A DNA stretch of 64,000 bases from a virus, in the IMG/VR virus record IMGVR_UViG_3300036985_005327, positions 1 to 64,000 of that record; one strand, written 5' to 3'. Below, piece after piece: positions 53,501-60,331 of this stretch (its first letter is position 1; every line of letters starts with the position of its first letter). Position numbers and translations under genes: made by a program. The notes beneath the pieces were generated by a model. The model was not told the DNA's origin and did no database searches. It was given only the letters and a program-made list of their open reading frames with translations.

Positions 53501-53770
53501 GCTGCAGTTGGTATGGCAGGGCTTCATACTTTAGGTAACAGCTTGGCGGGACGCGCGGCCAATAAACAGATTATTGAGCCTGGAGCTAAGTATCTTCGTC
53601 AGGGGTCTGAAGCAGCGGGTAACTGGCTCAAGCGTATGGCGGACGGAACAACAAAACTTTCGGCTATGCTCGATGACTTGTTACCTCAGCCAACGGACAC
53701 TGTTATGCTTCCTAGTCTAGACATCGAAAAAATTGCCGAGAGAATCGGTGAACTCATCGTCGAGGGCTAA
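50588..53770 (+). CDS. Prohead protease-like protein interrupted by an intein
   Basis: 1060 residues, about 682 after removal of the intein (114-491). The first part has SDWEHYAENRNGDGFP, then FRHH joined across the intein to CNKDPEKRVGKVV, then PPVSMGTKVS (S542). A His followed by a Ser-x-Gly after a beta-rich stretch fits the herpesvirus/HK97-type prohead protease fold, which cleaves scaffold and capsid proteins. A zinc knuckle (C552, C555, C566, H568) comes next. The C-terminal 350 residues hold Gly/Ala-rich hydrophobic stretches and K-x-A motifs and may be a fused scaffold or membrane-interacting part. The gene sits upstream of small head proteins and the major capsid gene, as expected. 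The protease role is probable, not proven. Confidence 0.65.
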   Translation: MQKIIHLDEYFATGEATVQPVLLWANNRACYENITKHASVGNEYFKTIQPVPGHSFVYVLAVSDWEHYAENRNGDGFPNAPYKPMASPPWISQAETLSNWHHTFESGNNFRHHCFTGETPILMGDRTRKPIEDVVAGDTVMTLEGAKKVVDVMKREYAGDGLSIRLHGNYTRIDCTTDHPVLVYRRDQVHCLHGYLRLGGIVCKKVSCRDLTTDIGEPKWIPASEIMVGDYAVFPKPELGTKKVPEAFARLIGWVASDGCLGKHGDIQFTFSSENTFKIDAVTQCLKDNGLDTGMYPSKLYERVLLSITKKEVADELAKYVTGKKAEKRLTPEVFKLDAESVLHVLGAFCDGDGHVARTNRNLGQLRIRSASESMLYVLHDLIRALGIPATVQWDGFAHDFESPLEGYGTYHSEGSGVVAVSKGYAAEVLVNSDRHKNLPEPGRKNTIRISGSHFLVPVTDVEEITLDTEVFNLEVEDVHHYVANGIVVHNCNKDPEKRVGKVVKSFWNDTMHRVELLIDLDNEKAPDLAARIAAGEFPPVSMGTKVSWDVCSVCGNRAPTRAQYCDHLRFQMRGVINGVKVAALNPSPKFFDISWVVRPADPTAYMMKKVANGVPYELISGVKAGEYLDLMDERKLAAHKIAVIDKVVQGISLDAKTENVDPTELGNIQRMRSQVLDMGGNVPVIPDETLHHLSSFPLEKTLSSAFSGGMLLKTPELTKLVFFKSYPKHHPEESWIDKSVGLQGPIMELISEHPQILDSFENADIFNVNKDSVDPKILEVLSPYFEKTSGMGDYLKRNIVPEKYRDEGEFTTPLTITDPATGQQYRTTRGAAIRAHDEVAKRNLYKTVGGAALLGGTYKVLGSGLSSKGLGALKPLVGGTLAAAGLSHLPSMGNHYMTDQGVPISTVTELSKTSSLALPLFGTLGLMTLLSSDYKSRMARGEPVGHPGLPLGRRLLDQAGEFTNEHPIASAAVGMAGLHTLGNSLAGRAANKQIIEPGAKYLRQGSEAAGNWLKRMADGTTKLSAMLDDLLPQPTDTVMLPSLDIEKIAERIGELIVEG
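50927..52060 (+). mobile_element. Intein 3, in the prohead protease-like gene
   Basis: 378-residue intein (ORF residues 114-491). It starts CFTGETPILMGDRTRKPI (Cys1), with TTDHPVLV as block B, and ends VEDVHHYVANGIVVHN followed by Cys+1, the canonical HN/C junction. LAGLIDADG helices: LIGWVASDGCL and VLGAFCDGDGHV. The insertion point is immediately after the His-His pair likely to hold the catalytic His. All splice residues are conventional, unlike those of inteins 1 and 2. Confidence 0.95.
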
Positions 53771-53774
53771 TCCC

Positions 53775-53803
53775 TTGATATGAACCCGTAGCCACCCTAG
53801 TAT
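53775..53803 (+). promoter_or_regulatory. Sigma-70-like promoter before the small head gene cluster
   Basis: TTGATA (53775-53780) and TAGTAT (53798-53803) are separated by exactly 17 bases, one and two mismatches from the bacterial consensus. The gene starts 33 bases downstream. This is the best classical promoter match in the late block. Confidence 0.5.
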
Positions 53804-53835
53804 TTGGGTTGGCACCTAACAACTGTGAGGAAAAC

Positions 53836-54420
53836 ATGAATTTCGAAACATTGATGCAGCAGGTTAGCGGGACCGCTACCGAGAAAACCGCCAACGATAC
53901 TTCGGTTCAGACCAGCACGAAAACCGCAACTGAAGCTGCGCAGGAAGCCCTCAAGGCTTCTCTGCAGCGTGTCATTGCTCAAGAGAAGACCGCGTCGGCT
54001 GACTCTGATCCAGTCGAAGCCCTCATCAAGGAAGCGCAGAGACTGGCCGACGACGCGAAGACCGGCGAGCTCATGCACATTCGTATGATGGGAACCGCGT
54101 TCGCGGACGCCGCTTCTGAGACCTGGAATCGCAACACTACGCAGAAGATGGCGTCAGCTCAGCCGGTAGAGAATACCTACGAGAAGACCGCCGCCGAGGA
54201 GCAGGCCATGCTGCAGCAAGCTGCGAACAAGGGCTACACCGACACGATGACGAAGGTTGCGATGGAAGCCGGTTACAACGCCACGATGGAGAAGGTTGCT
54301 GCTGAGCAATACCAGTCTGGTCAGAACGAAGCTCTGGAGCAAGTACGTGAAGCTGCTGCCCGTGAGTTCTTCAAGGGCGCTCGAGAAGTCGATGTCCTTC
54401 TTTCCCAGATGAATCGTTAA
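53836..54420 (+). CDS. Hypothetical head protein with repeated K-x-A motifs
   Basis: 194 residues, almost wholly helical and rich in Ala, Glu, Lys and Thr. The motif occurs about seven times (TEKTAND, STKTATE, QEKTASA, TQKMASA, YEKTAAE, MTKVAME, MEKVAAE), spaced irregularly. Composition and place just before the capsid genes suit a scaffolding protein whose motifs might be cut by the prohead protease; this is inferred. ATG 53836 follows GTGAGGAAAAC. Confidence 0.65.
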   Translation: MNFETLMQQVSGTATEKTANDTSVQTSTKTATEAAQEALKASLQRVIAQEKTASADSDPVEALIKEAQRLADDAKTGELMHIRMMGTAFADAASETWNRNTTQKMASAQPVENTYEKTAAEEQAMLQQAANKGYTDTMTKVAMEAGYNATMEKVAAEQYQSGQNEALEQVREAAAREFFKGAREVDVLLSQMNR

Positions 54421-54439
54421 CGTCGAAGGAGGTGTGACA

Positions 54440-54604
54440 ATGTTCTTCGACGCCAAGACGAGAACTGAATATGGGATGCTGTTCAAGCAGGCTACAAATA
54501 CACTCTGTCCTTCTTACGGCGTAAAGAAGGAAGAGGGTCCTTGTAGTAGCGAAAAGCCGATGAAGAAGGACAAAAAAGATGAGACAGAGCCTGCCAAACG
54601 TTGA
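54440..54604 (+). CDS. Small hypothetical protein
   Basis: 54 residues starting after a perfect GAAGGAGGTG ribosome site. N-terminus FFDAKTRTEYGMLFKQATNT; C-terminus highly charged (KKDKKDETEPAKR). Its final 26 bases overlap the next gene in another frame, so downstream translation may depend on it. No family recognised. Confidence 0.5.
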   Translation: MFFDAKTRTEYGMLFKQATNTLCPSYGVKKEEGPCSSEKPMKKDKKDETEPAKR

Positions 54605-54803
54605 CGAACTCGTCGCGAATATCCAGCGCCAAGCTTTGGCTGAGTCAGCCCGTGCTAGCATGGAGAAAGTCGCTGATGAAGAACGCACGATGACCGAAGT
54701 AGGTAAGCTCTTGCGCAAACTGGCATCGGACATTCGGAATGAGGACTCCACCCAAGTTACGCTCAACGACGTGCTCGACTTCACGAGCCGGTTTGGGAGG
54801 TAA
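54579..54803 (+). CDS. Small hypothetical protein with LRKLAS motif
   Basis: 74 residues, helical. Contains MEKVADEER and LRKLASDIR. LRK-[LI]-AS recurs in the next two genes (LRKIASELR, LRKLASAGP), suggesting that these small proteins share ancestry or a docking element. The start lies out of frame within the previous gene, with AAGGA upstream. Confidence 0.6.
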   Translation: MRQSLPNVDELVANIQRQALAESARASMEKVADEERTMTEVGKLLRKLASDIRNEDSTQVTLNDVLDFTSRFGR

Positions 54804-54808
54804 TCCCC

Positions 54809-54982
54809 ATGACAAATCCCGCACAGTTTGCTGCAGAGCTTCGGAAGATTGCTTCAGAGCTACGAGGTCAGGCTGAAGTCACTGAAAAAGCGAAGACAGA
54901 AAAAATCGCAAAAATTTTAGTGGCAGCACGCGGACTTTCAGAACTGAAGCGTATACTTTCCAGTGAGACGACTGGAAGGTAG
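54809..54982 (+). CDS. Small hypothetical protein with LRKIAS motif
   Basis: 57 residues; ATG follows GGGAGG. Sequence begins MTNPAQFAAELRKIASELRG and continues as a Lys/Ala helix (EKTEKIAKILVAARG). The gene is too short to judge alone, but its ribosome site, packing and shared motif with both neighbours support it. A possible promoter element (TATACTT, 54952-54958) lies inside its end. Confidence 0.55.
   Translation: MTNPAQFAAELRKIASELRGQAEVTEKAKTEKIAKILVAARGLSELKRILSSETTGR
54952..54958 (+). promoter_or_regulatory. TATACTT element, possible phage promoter
   Basis: CGTATACTT lies about 35 bases ahead of the ATG at 54993 and is nearly identical to CGTATACTT at 61151-61159 ahead of the tail sheath gene. 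No matching -35 sequence. Interpretation as a promoter is inference. Confidence 0.35.
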
Positions 54983-54992
54983 AGGAAAGAAT

Positions 54993-55331
54993 ATGAATAG
55001 GAACCTCATCGCAGATGTTCTCGAGAAAGCCGCGTCGTACTTCGACGAGGTCAGCCGCGAGCAAGAGAACACCGTCAAAGAGGCTCGTGAGAAAGAGGCT
55101 TCTCGGCTTCAGGAGAAGCTGTCGTCTTTCTTAGGTGAGAATATTGACGTAGCTGTTCTGCGTAAGCTGGCTTCGGCGGGTCCCGAGGTCGCTGGCTTGA
55201 TCGAGAAAATTGCTGGGTCGGCATTAACGGATAGCCTCGGTGGTCCGGACAATACCGTACGCGTTAAGACAGCAAGCACTCACAGTGGTAGCCCCGCTGC
55301 GGAGAGCTTTACAAACTGGCTAATGTCCTGA
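54993..55331 (+). CDS. Small hypothetical head protein
   Basis: 112 residues, helical, with LEKAASYFD, LRKLASAGP, IEKIAGSAL and VKTASTHS motifs. ATG follows AGAGGAAAG. It directly precedes the probable decoration and major capsid genes. Could be a small scaffold, core or decoration protein; unknown family. Confidence 0.6.
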   Translation: MNRNLIADVLEKAASYFDEVSREQENTVKEAREKEASRLQEKLSSFLGENIDVAVLRKLASAGPEVAGLIEKIAGSALTDSLGGPDNTVRVKTASTHSGSPAAESFTNWLMS

Positions 55332-55345
55332 CCCACTAGTGTGGG
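55332..55345 (+). other. Small hairpin between head genes
   Basis: CCCACTAGTGTGGG forms a 5-bp stem with a 4-base loop in the leader of the next gene. No T-run follows, so it is more likely an mRNA-processing or stability element than a terminator. Confidence 0.3.
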
Positions 55346-55370
55346 CAGGTAGCTTGAAAGGAAAAGAAAG

Positions 55371-55880
55371 ATGACTCTTCTCGCTTCGAAATTCGACATC
55401 GTCACGTGCGACCCGCACCCGGCTGCGCTGGCTTCGCTGGGTTTGACCCTCGACGTGTATGGCGCTCTGGGTCCGGACTCGGAAGGTTCTCCTCGCGCCG
55501 GTTCTATCCAGGCGGGCATGATCTGCATTATGGACTCCGCGAACAGCGGCAAAGCCATCGTTGCAGACAACGACGATGCCAAGACGAACGCTCCTTGCCT
55601 GATGTTCATCGCCGTGGACGGCAACGCCGACTACGACGGTAGCTTCACCGGCAAGTGCACGTTCATCCAGGGTGGCGTTCGCATCAAGGCTCCGTACTAC
55701 GTCTCCACGTCGTACACCATCGGTGACATCCTCACCTGTGACAACACCACGGGTGGCTCCTTCCGCGCTGCGGCTCAGGCGGAAGCCTGTTACGGAGTCG
55801 TTGGTCCGCTCGGTCTCGATTCCACTAACGCCGTGCTGGATGTCATCATCCCGCAAGGCATTTCGATGCAGCACCCGTAA
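55371..55880 (+). CDS. Probable head decoration protein
   Basis: 169 residues, beta-rich, with Gly/Ser/Thr turns (SIQAGMICIMDSANSG, GKCTFIQGGVRIKAP, YTIGDILTCDNTTGG). Size, composition, G/C-ending codons and the position directly before the major capsid gene fit a decoration or head-stabilising protein like those that trimerise on HK97-type capsids. No specific family motif was identified, so this rests on gene order and fold-like features. AAAGGAAAAG precedes the ATG. Confidence 0.6.
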   Translation: MTLLASKFDIVTCDPHPAALASLGLTLDVYGALGPDSEGSPRAGSIQAGMICIMDSANSGKAIVADNDDAKTNAPCLMFIAVDGNADYDGSFTGKCTFIQGGVRIKAPYYVSTSYTIGDILTCDNTTGGSFRAAAQAEACYGVVGPLGLDSTNAVLDVIIPQGISMQHP

Positions 55881-55921
55881 ACCGGGTTAACTAACTTTTC
55901 AAAAAGGAAAGAGGAAATAAA

Positions 55922-56845
55922 ATGAGCGCTACTAGCTACCCGGTTGAGAACCCGCACATCACGGCGCAGTTCCTCAACAGCAACTTCATCCGCAAAATCG
56001 AGAGCGGCCAGGTCAAAGAGGCTCAGGCTGAGGGCGGTGCCTTCATCCGTGAGAAGCTGCGCCAGGAAGCGGCCGTCCGTGAGATCATTGTTCCCCAGGG
56101 CATCACTGAGGACCAGATCGACCGTACGCTCGACAGCGATCAGCCGATCAAGATCATCGACAAGGAGCCCGACTCGGTCGCGACCTTCGTCAACTTCCAG
56201 GGCACCGGCCAGCGCACGTGGTTCCGTGGCAAGCGCTACGCGGTGAAGTTCGGCAAGATCGAGAGCCAGCGGTTCACCAAGTCGAAGTTCGAGCTCATGA
56301 CCTACACGAGCGACATCCGGCAGATCTTGTCGGACAACTCCGTGAAGGACATGGCGGACGAGGAAGATCGCAAGTTCTACGAGACCATCCTCGCCATCAC
56401 GGTTGCGAACCCGAGCGTTCAGCAGACCAACGGTGCCTTCCAGAGCGGTACCTTCAAGCTGGCCATGCGCGCCATGCTCGAGCGTCGTCGCCCCGTCGGC
56501 AAGATGCTCATGGCGAAGGCCCGGTACCTCGACGCCCTGGACCTCCCGGCGACCTCCGTCGGCGACGACATCGCGAAGCGCCACTTCGACGAGGGCATCG
56601 AGTCCTCGCAGAAGCTTTGGGGCATCCCGGTCGTGACCACGGTTAAGCCGCAGGTCTACTCGATGAACCACGCGTTCATCTTCGCCCCCCAGAGCCCCAA
56701 CAACTTCCTCGGGAACTTCTACCTCTTGCAAGATGCGACTCTGTACATCGAGCAGAAGGCGGACACGATCATGTTCTGGACGTACGAGGCGCTGGGTATC
56801 GGCGTTGGTAACTCGCTGTCCATCCAACAGATCATCTTCCCGTGA
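55922..56845 (+). CDS. Major capsid protein (HK97 fold)
   Basis: 307 residues; forms the head shell. HK97-type features include an extended charged N-arm (GQVKEAQAEGGAFIREKLRQ), TWFRGKRYAVKFGKIESQRF, RRRPVGKMLMAKARYLDAL, KLWGIPVVTTVKP and the end ATLYIEQKADTIMFWTYEAL with a final beta strand. Codons are the most strongly C/G-ending of the window, as expected for a very abundant product. AAAGGAAAGAGG supports the start. A strong terminator-like hairpin follows the gene. The N-terminal part may be removed by the prohead protease, but no cleavage site can be fixed from sequence. Confidence 0.85.
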   Translation: MSATSYPVENPHITAQFLNSNFIRKIESGQVKEAQAEGGAFIREKLRQEAAVREIIVPQGITEDQIDRTLDSDQPIKIIDKEPDSVATFVNFQGTGQRTWFRGKRYAVKFGKIESQRFTKSKFELMTYTSDIRQILSDNSVKDMADEEDRKFYETILAITVANPSVQQTNGAFQSGTFKLAMRAMLERRRPVGKMLMAKARYLDALDLPATSVGDDIAKRHFDEGIESSQKLWGIPVVTTVKPQVYSMNHAFIFAPQSPNNFLGNFYLLQDATLYIEQKADTIMFWTYEALGIGVGNSLSIQQIIFP

Positions 56846-56860
56846 TGTTGGCCCACTGAT

Positions 56861-56917
56861 GGTTCCCAGCCAGCTAGTTTGCTCCTTTGCTCCCCTATCT
56901 GGCTGGGACCTTCTTTC
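56861..56917 (+). terminator. Terminator after the major capsid gene
   Basis: GGTTCCCAGCCAG (56861-56873) pairs with CTGGCTGGGACC (56899-56910) with one bulge and a 25-base pyrimidine-rich loop, followed by TTCTTTCC. A 12-13 bp stem just after the most expressed gene suggests full or partial termination. Confidence 0.7.
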
Positions 56918-56931
56918 CTAAGGAGACTGTG

Positions 56932-57294
56932 ATGTCACTCGTCAAAATCAAGAACGTTACGAACGGGAAACTAGTCTTCATGGCTGTTCGCGGCTACGAC
57001 GATTGTCCCTTGACGCTCGAAGCAGGCGAGGAAAAAGACGTTGTTCCGTCTATGGCCTCACAGCCGTCGTTACGCGCGGTCATCGGGACCAAGGTAGTGA
57101 TTCTCGACAGTGGAGCTCCCAAGGTTGAGAAGCCACAAGTGGTTGTAGCGCCGCCTCCGGTAGTTGAGCACGTTCCTCCAACGTACAAAGCTCCTCCGGA
57201 AGTAGAAGTTGTTCCTGCTTCAGAGGCTGCCGATGACGTAGCTCCTGAAGAGTCTCGCTACCCCAAGCCGTCTCGGAATAAGGGTCGCCGTTAA
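56932..57294 (+). CDS. Hypothetical protein with Pro/Val-rich tail
   Basis: 120 residues. The first 60 look like a small beta domain (VKIKNVTNGKLVFMAVRGYDD); the remainder is Pro/Val/Glu-rich and disordered (VVVAPPPVVEHVPPTYKAPP) ending in a basic run. TAAGGAG gives a strong start. It lies between capsid and tail genes and may be a head-completion or minor structural protein; no family recognised. Confidence 0.58.
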   Translation: MSLVKIKNVTNGKLVFMAVRGYDDCPLTLEAGEEKDVVPSMASQPSLRAVIGTKVVILDSGAPKVEKPQVVVAPPPVVEHVPPTYKAPPEVEVVPASEAADDVAPEESRYPKPSRNKGRR

Positions 57295-57326
57295 CCTCCT
57301 CCCCCGTTACAACCAAAGCTACCGTG

Positions 57327-57351
57327 TAGGGTAAGACTGCCCTATCATTTT
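57327..57351 (+). terminator. Possible weak terminator
   Basis: TAGGG and CCCTA form a 5-bp stem with an 8-base loop, followed by TCATTTT. Short stem, so termination is uncertain. Directly afterwards TACAATT (57357-57363) may serve as a new start signal for the next gene. Confidence 0.4.
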
Positions 57352-57393
57352 GGTGGTACAATTCCCGCATCAACGGCAGGAAGGATTTCTATT

Positions 57394-57663
57394 ATGGCTG
57401 TAATGGTAAATCACAACTACCCAGGGGACCTAGACCTACAGGTGCTCGCACCAAATGGAGATCCTATTGAAGGCGTAGTCGTCACAGTATTTCCACACAC
57501 TGAGTACCACGCTGGTATAGTTGACACTTGGATAGGTCAGACAACCACCGACGGCAATGGTAACTGGGTGGCACCTATTTATCTGGATGAAGACCTGACA
57601 TACGTCGTGCATTTTGAAAAGCCGACTATGTATGGTCCAGTTGTTCTCGAAATTACGACGTAA
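57394..57663 (+). CDS. Small beta-sandwich protein
   Basis: 89 residues. The pattern LDLQVLAPNGDPIEGVVVTVF, then TDGNGNWVAPIYLDEDLTYVV, resembles carboxypeptidase-regulatory or Ig-like repeats that often decorate phage virions or bind sugars. ATG preceded by CAGGAAGGA. A virion surface role is an inference. Confidence 0.6.
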   Translation: MAVMVNHNYPGDLDLQVLAPNGDPIEGVVVTVFPHTEYHAGIVDTWIGQTTTDGNGNWVAPIYLDEDLTYVVHFEKPTMYGPVVLEITT

Positions 57664-57679
57664 AGCAAATTGAGGGAAA

Positions 57680-58447
57680 ATGCCGAACGACGTACCCAAG
57701 CAGTTAGTTTCTTTAGACCCAGTTCCGCCATACGGAGTACCGCGTGCCTCAAAACCAGCTTCGGCTCTACTGCCGTCAGACGCATACCCTGTTGGTAATA
57801 AAACTGATTGGCTTAAAGAAGATATTAAACGACTTGACGACAAGAAGTTAAGTACTGATGTATTTTCGCAAAAAGAAGAGTCGAATACCCAACGATTCGA
57901 AATCATCGAAAAGAAGGTTGACACATTAAAAGGGTGTAGCCGAAACGAGGAGTTCGAAGATATGAAAAGGGATATAGCGGGATGGCGGAATTTTTTCCGA
58001 AGTACCGTAGCTGTCGGGTCTCTTGGAGCCCTGGCAGTAATAGCGGGTTGGTTGTGGCAGTACTACACACTCACAGCTTCAGTGTCTGATACTAGCGCCT
58101 CAATCGGGGTTCTCAAAACCGAAATGAAAGAGGTTGCTAAAGAGATACAGACGCACAAAGAGCTCTCTCTGGCGTCTCAAATGGAACAGCAAAAGGACCT
58201 GGAAGTTCGTTTCAATGAAATGGAATACAGGTTAATGCTGGCCATGTCCCGAATGTCTCAGGGGCAACAGTTAAACCAGCCATCCCCGGATGCGTATCTT
58301 AGATCACGCAGGGACCAACTGACCAATTCGCGTGATGTTGGTTCTGCTGCCGTGAACGATGACATCCTAAAACAAGAAGTAAAAGCAATCACAGCGTCAG
58401 TGCCTACGAGTACTGTTCCGCATAACCCCCCTGCGAGGAATCCATGA
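57680..58447 (+). CDS. Membrane protein with coiled coils
   Basis: 255 residues. One clear transmembrane segment (VAVGSLGALAVIAGWLW, about residues 115-133) is flanked by charged coiled-coil parts: DWLKEDIKRLDDKKLS before and VLKTEMKEVAKEIQTHKE after. The C-terminus is Gln/Pro/Ser-rich. No signal peptide. This layout resembles phage holin-associated or XhlA-type membrane proteins, but it lies among structural genes, not near the endolysin. A role in lysis, superinfection exclusion or the virion is open. GAGGG precedes the ATG, and the stop overlaps the next start. Confidence 0.62.
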   Translation: MPNDVPKQLVSLDPVPPYGVPRASKPASALLPSDAYPVGNKTDWLKEDIKRLDDKKLSTDVFSQKEESNTQRFEIIEKKVDTLKGCSRNEEFEDMKRDIAGWRNFFRSTVAVGSLGALAVIAGWLWQYYTLTASVSDTSASIGVLKTEMKEVAKEIQTHKELSLASQMEQQKDLEVRFNEMEYRLMLAMSRMSQGQQLNQPSPDAYLRSRRDQLTNSRDVGSAAVNDDILKQEVKAITASVPTSTVPHNPPARNP

Positions 58448-58923
58448 GCGTTTTGTTTACCACAGGTCCGATTCCAATTGCTGTTCGTCAGGTCTCTGTT
58501 GGCGCTATGACAGGCGTTGCTCCGACAAAGACGGTCACGGCGGTCCCTACTCTTTGTTACTCCACTGTGCCGGTATACCCTGGTGGGTTGTGGGGTTACG
58601 CATTGGCCGCTACACCGACGACGGAAGAAGTCCTTACGGACGGCGGTATCTTCAAGCTGTCGGATACGGACCCTGTCCTCGTGCTCGAAGCACATGCTCA
58701 AGTAGGTTCGGCTCAGACGTACACTGTTGTTCTCCACAATGACGGCGATACGAGCGGAACGTACGACGTAAATATCATAGCTACTGAAGGCGGTAATAAA
58801 ACACGTAAGTGCTTTAGCACTCCCATCATCGTGATGCCGTATCAGTCGTTAAAGGTTACGACTACGGCCGCTGGAGCAATTACGCTTCTAGTAGTTCGTG
58901 CCCAAGCAACACATATTCTCTAA
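58444..58923 (+). CDS. Hypothetical beta-rich protein, probable virion component
   Basis: 159 residues, predominantly beta (TYTVVLHNDGDTSGTYDVN, FSTPIIVMPYQSLKVTTT), resembling an Ig-like or jelly-roll decoration. It starts within the stop of the membrane protein gene (ATGA) and ends eight bases before the neck gene. No family recognised. A minor head or tail surface role is plausible. Confidence 0.58.
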   Translation: MSVLFTTGPIPIAVRQVSVGAMTGVAPTKTVTAVPTLCYSTVPVYPGGLWGYALAATPTTEEVLTDGGIFKLSDTDPVLVLEAHAQVGSAQTYTVVLHNDGDTSGTYDVNIIATEGGNKTRKCFSTPIIVMPYQSLKVTTTAAGAITLLVVRAQATHIL

Positions 58924-58931
58924 GAGGTACC

Positions 58932-59399
58932 ATGACCGTTACCCTACCGCAGAATCAGTTGCCTTTAACCACCGACGACATTCGCTGGTTTTTGCGTGAT
59001 ACTCCGGAGCATAACATCATTCTGCCGGGGGGTATCGAGTTCACGGACGACGACATCCAAAGGGCCATTCGTTTTACGACGTCCAAGTACAACGCGATGA
59101 CCCCTATGACCCAAGTTCCGTCGTCGTCTTTGAACGAGTACATGCTTCTTTGTGGCGTCTGCGCCATGCTACTTCGCTCTGAGGGTATTCGTCAGAACCG
59201 AAATGAGCTCCGTGCTCAGGACGGAAACATCGCGCCAGTAAACCTCGACGAAAAGCAGGCCCAGTACTCTGCGTGGGCTGACCGCATGCAGCAAGAGTTT
59301 GAAGTACACGCTCGCAACATAAAGACCCAGATCAATATGGAGTCTGTGTACGGTCATATCTCCTCGGGCTATCGGTACATTGGTAGGTACACAATATGA
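58932..59399 (+). CDS. Probable neck or head-tail connector protein
   Basis: 155 residues, helical, starting with a region of the kind seen in connector proteins (TDDIRWFLRDTPEHN, FTDDDIQRAIRFTTSKYN) and continuing with long helices (AQYSAWADRMQQEFEVHARN). Position between the capsid and sheath genes supports a head-tail joining role. AGAGGT precedes the ATG. The assignment is by context and pattern, not by a diagnostic motif. Confidence 0.6.
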   Translation: MTVTLPQNQLPLTTDDIRWFLRDTPEHNIILPGGIEFTDDDIQRAIRFTTSKYNAMTPMTQVPSSSLNEYMLLCGVCAMLLRSEGIRQNRNELRAQDGNIAPVNLDEKQAQYSAWADRMQQEFEVHARNIKTQINMESVYGHISSGYRYIGRYTI

Positions 59400-60331
59400 C
59401 ATCGGCCAATGCTGTTCCTCTGTCTATGCGCCAAGGGGTGCAGAGTCTACCCATTAAGACGTCGAGTCTTCTTGAGATAGAGGTCACACGTGTGTACCCT
59501 ATGTGGCCAAGACGAGTTTTTGTACAGTGGATACTCCGTAATGTTCCTCAAGGAGCACCGGACTATCTCTTTAACGTGTACAAATCATCAGGTCCTTCTG
59601 GGCCATGGACAACTCTAGCAACTGGGTTGGATAACACGTACTTCTACGTTGACGAGAGTTTTGGGGCTACGGTTGATAACACGCAACAGAGCCTCTACTC
59701 GCTCAAGGTGTCTCTCAACTACAAAATAGAAGTGTTGAGTCCTCCAGACCCTCCTGATCTACCTGAAGATCCTCCAGGTGACCCAACGCTCATCACGAGC
59801 GTAACAAAGAACCTTGAGCCATGGATGGACCAACGACGTGCGGGCATTGCCAGAAAGCTTGTGCGGGATTCTCTGATAGCTCTTAAGGCTGTGGGTTTAG
59901 AGTGCGCTATCTTGAAGAAGAAGAGCTGGGGAGCTCGGTGTCCATTGTGCGTAGCTATCGCCAACAAGAGCACACGTACGGCGTGTCCGTCATGTTACGG
60001 AACTACCATTGTAGGCGGTTACGAGACTGCCCATTACGGATACGCGATTCTAACTTCGAACGCTGTGAACACCACGACTCGGATACAAGGCCAAGTAGAG
60101 ACCAAAGAACGCCAAATCATTATGGCGAACATCCCGCTCATGGACGTAGACGATGTCGTCGTGTTTCTCCGGAGTGGTAAACGGTTCATAGTCACGAGAG
60201 TTCTTCCGACTACCATTCAAGATACAGACGTACACCAGGAGTTGTCCGTCAGTGAACTGAATCCGAGTGCTGTCGAGTATGAAATAAACGTCGATCCGTG
60301 GCATGAGCCATGCTGGTGGGTTACACCGTAA
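59396..60331 (+). CDS. Probable neck/tail protein with zinc ribbon
   Basis: 311 residues. An N-terminal fibronectin-like beta domain (VFVQWILRNVPQGAPDYLF, VYKSSGPSGPWTTLATGLD) leads through a Pro-rich hinge to a zinc ribbon (RCPLC and ACPSCYGT) in a KSWGAR/GGYETAHYG setting, then a beta-rich end. Cys-x2-Cys pairs of this kind are found in some connector and neck proteins of large phages. The gene overlaps its upstream neighbour by four bases and the next by one. Confidence 0.6.
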   Translation: MTSANAVPLSMRQGVQSLPIKTSSLLEIEVTRVYPMWPRRVFVQWILRNVPQGAPDYLFNVYKSSGPSGPWTTLATGLDNTYFYVDESFGATVDNTQQSLYSLKVSLNYKIEVLSPPDPPDLPEDPPGDPTLITSVTKNLEPWMDQRRAGIARKLVRDSLIALKAVGLECAILKKKSWGARCPLCVAIANKSTRTACPSCYGTTIVGGYETAHYGYAILTSNAVNTTTRIQGQVETKERQIIMANIPLMDVDDVVVFLRSGKRFIVTRVLPTTIQDTDVHQELSVSELNPSAVEYEINVDPWHEPCWWVTP

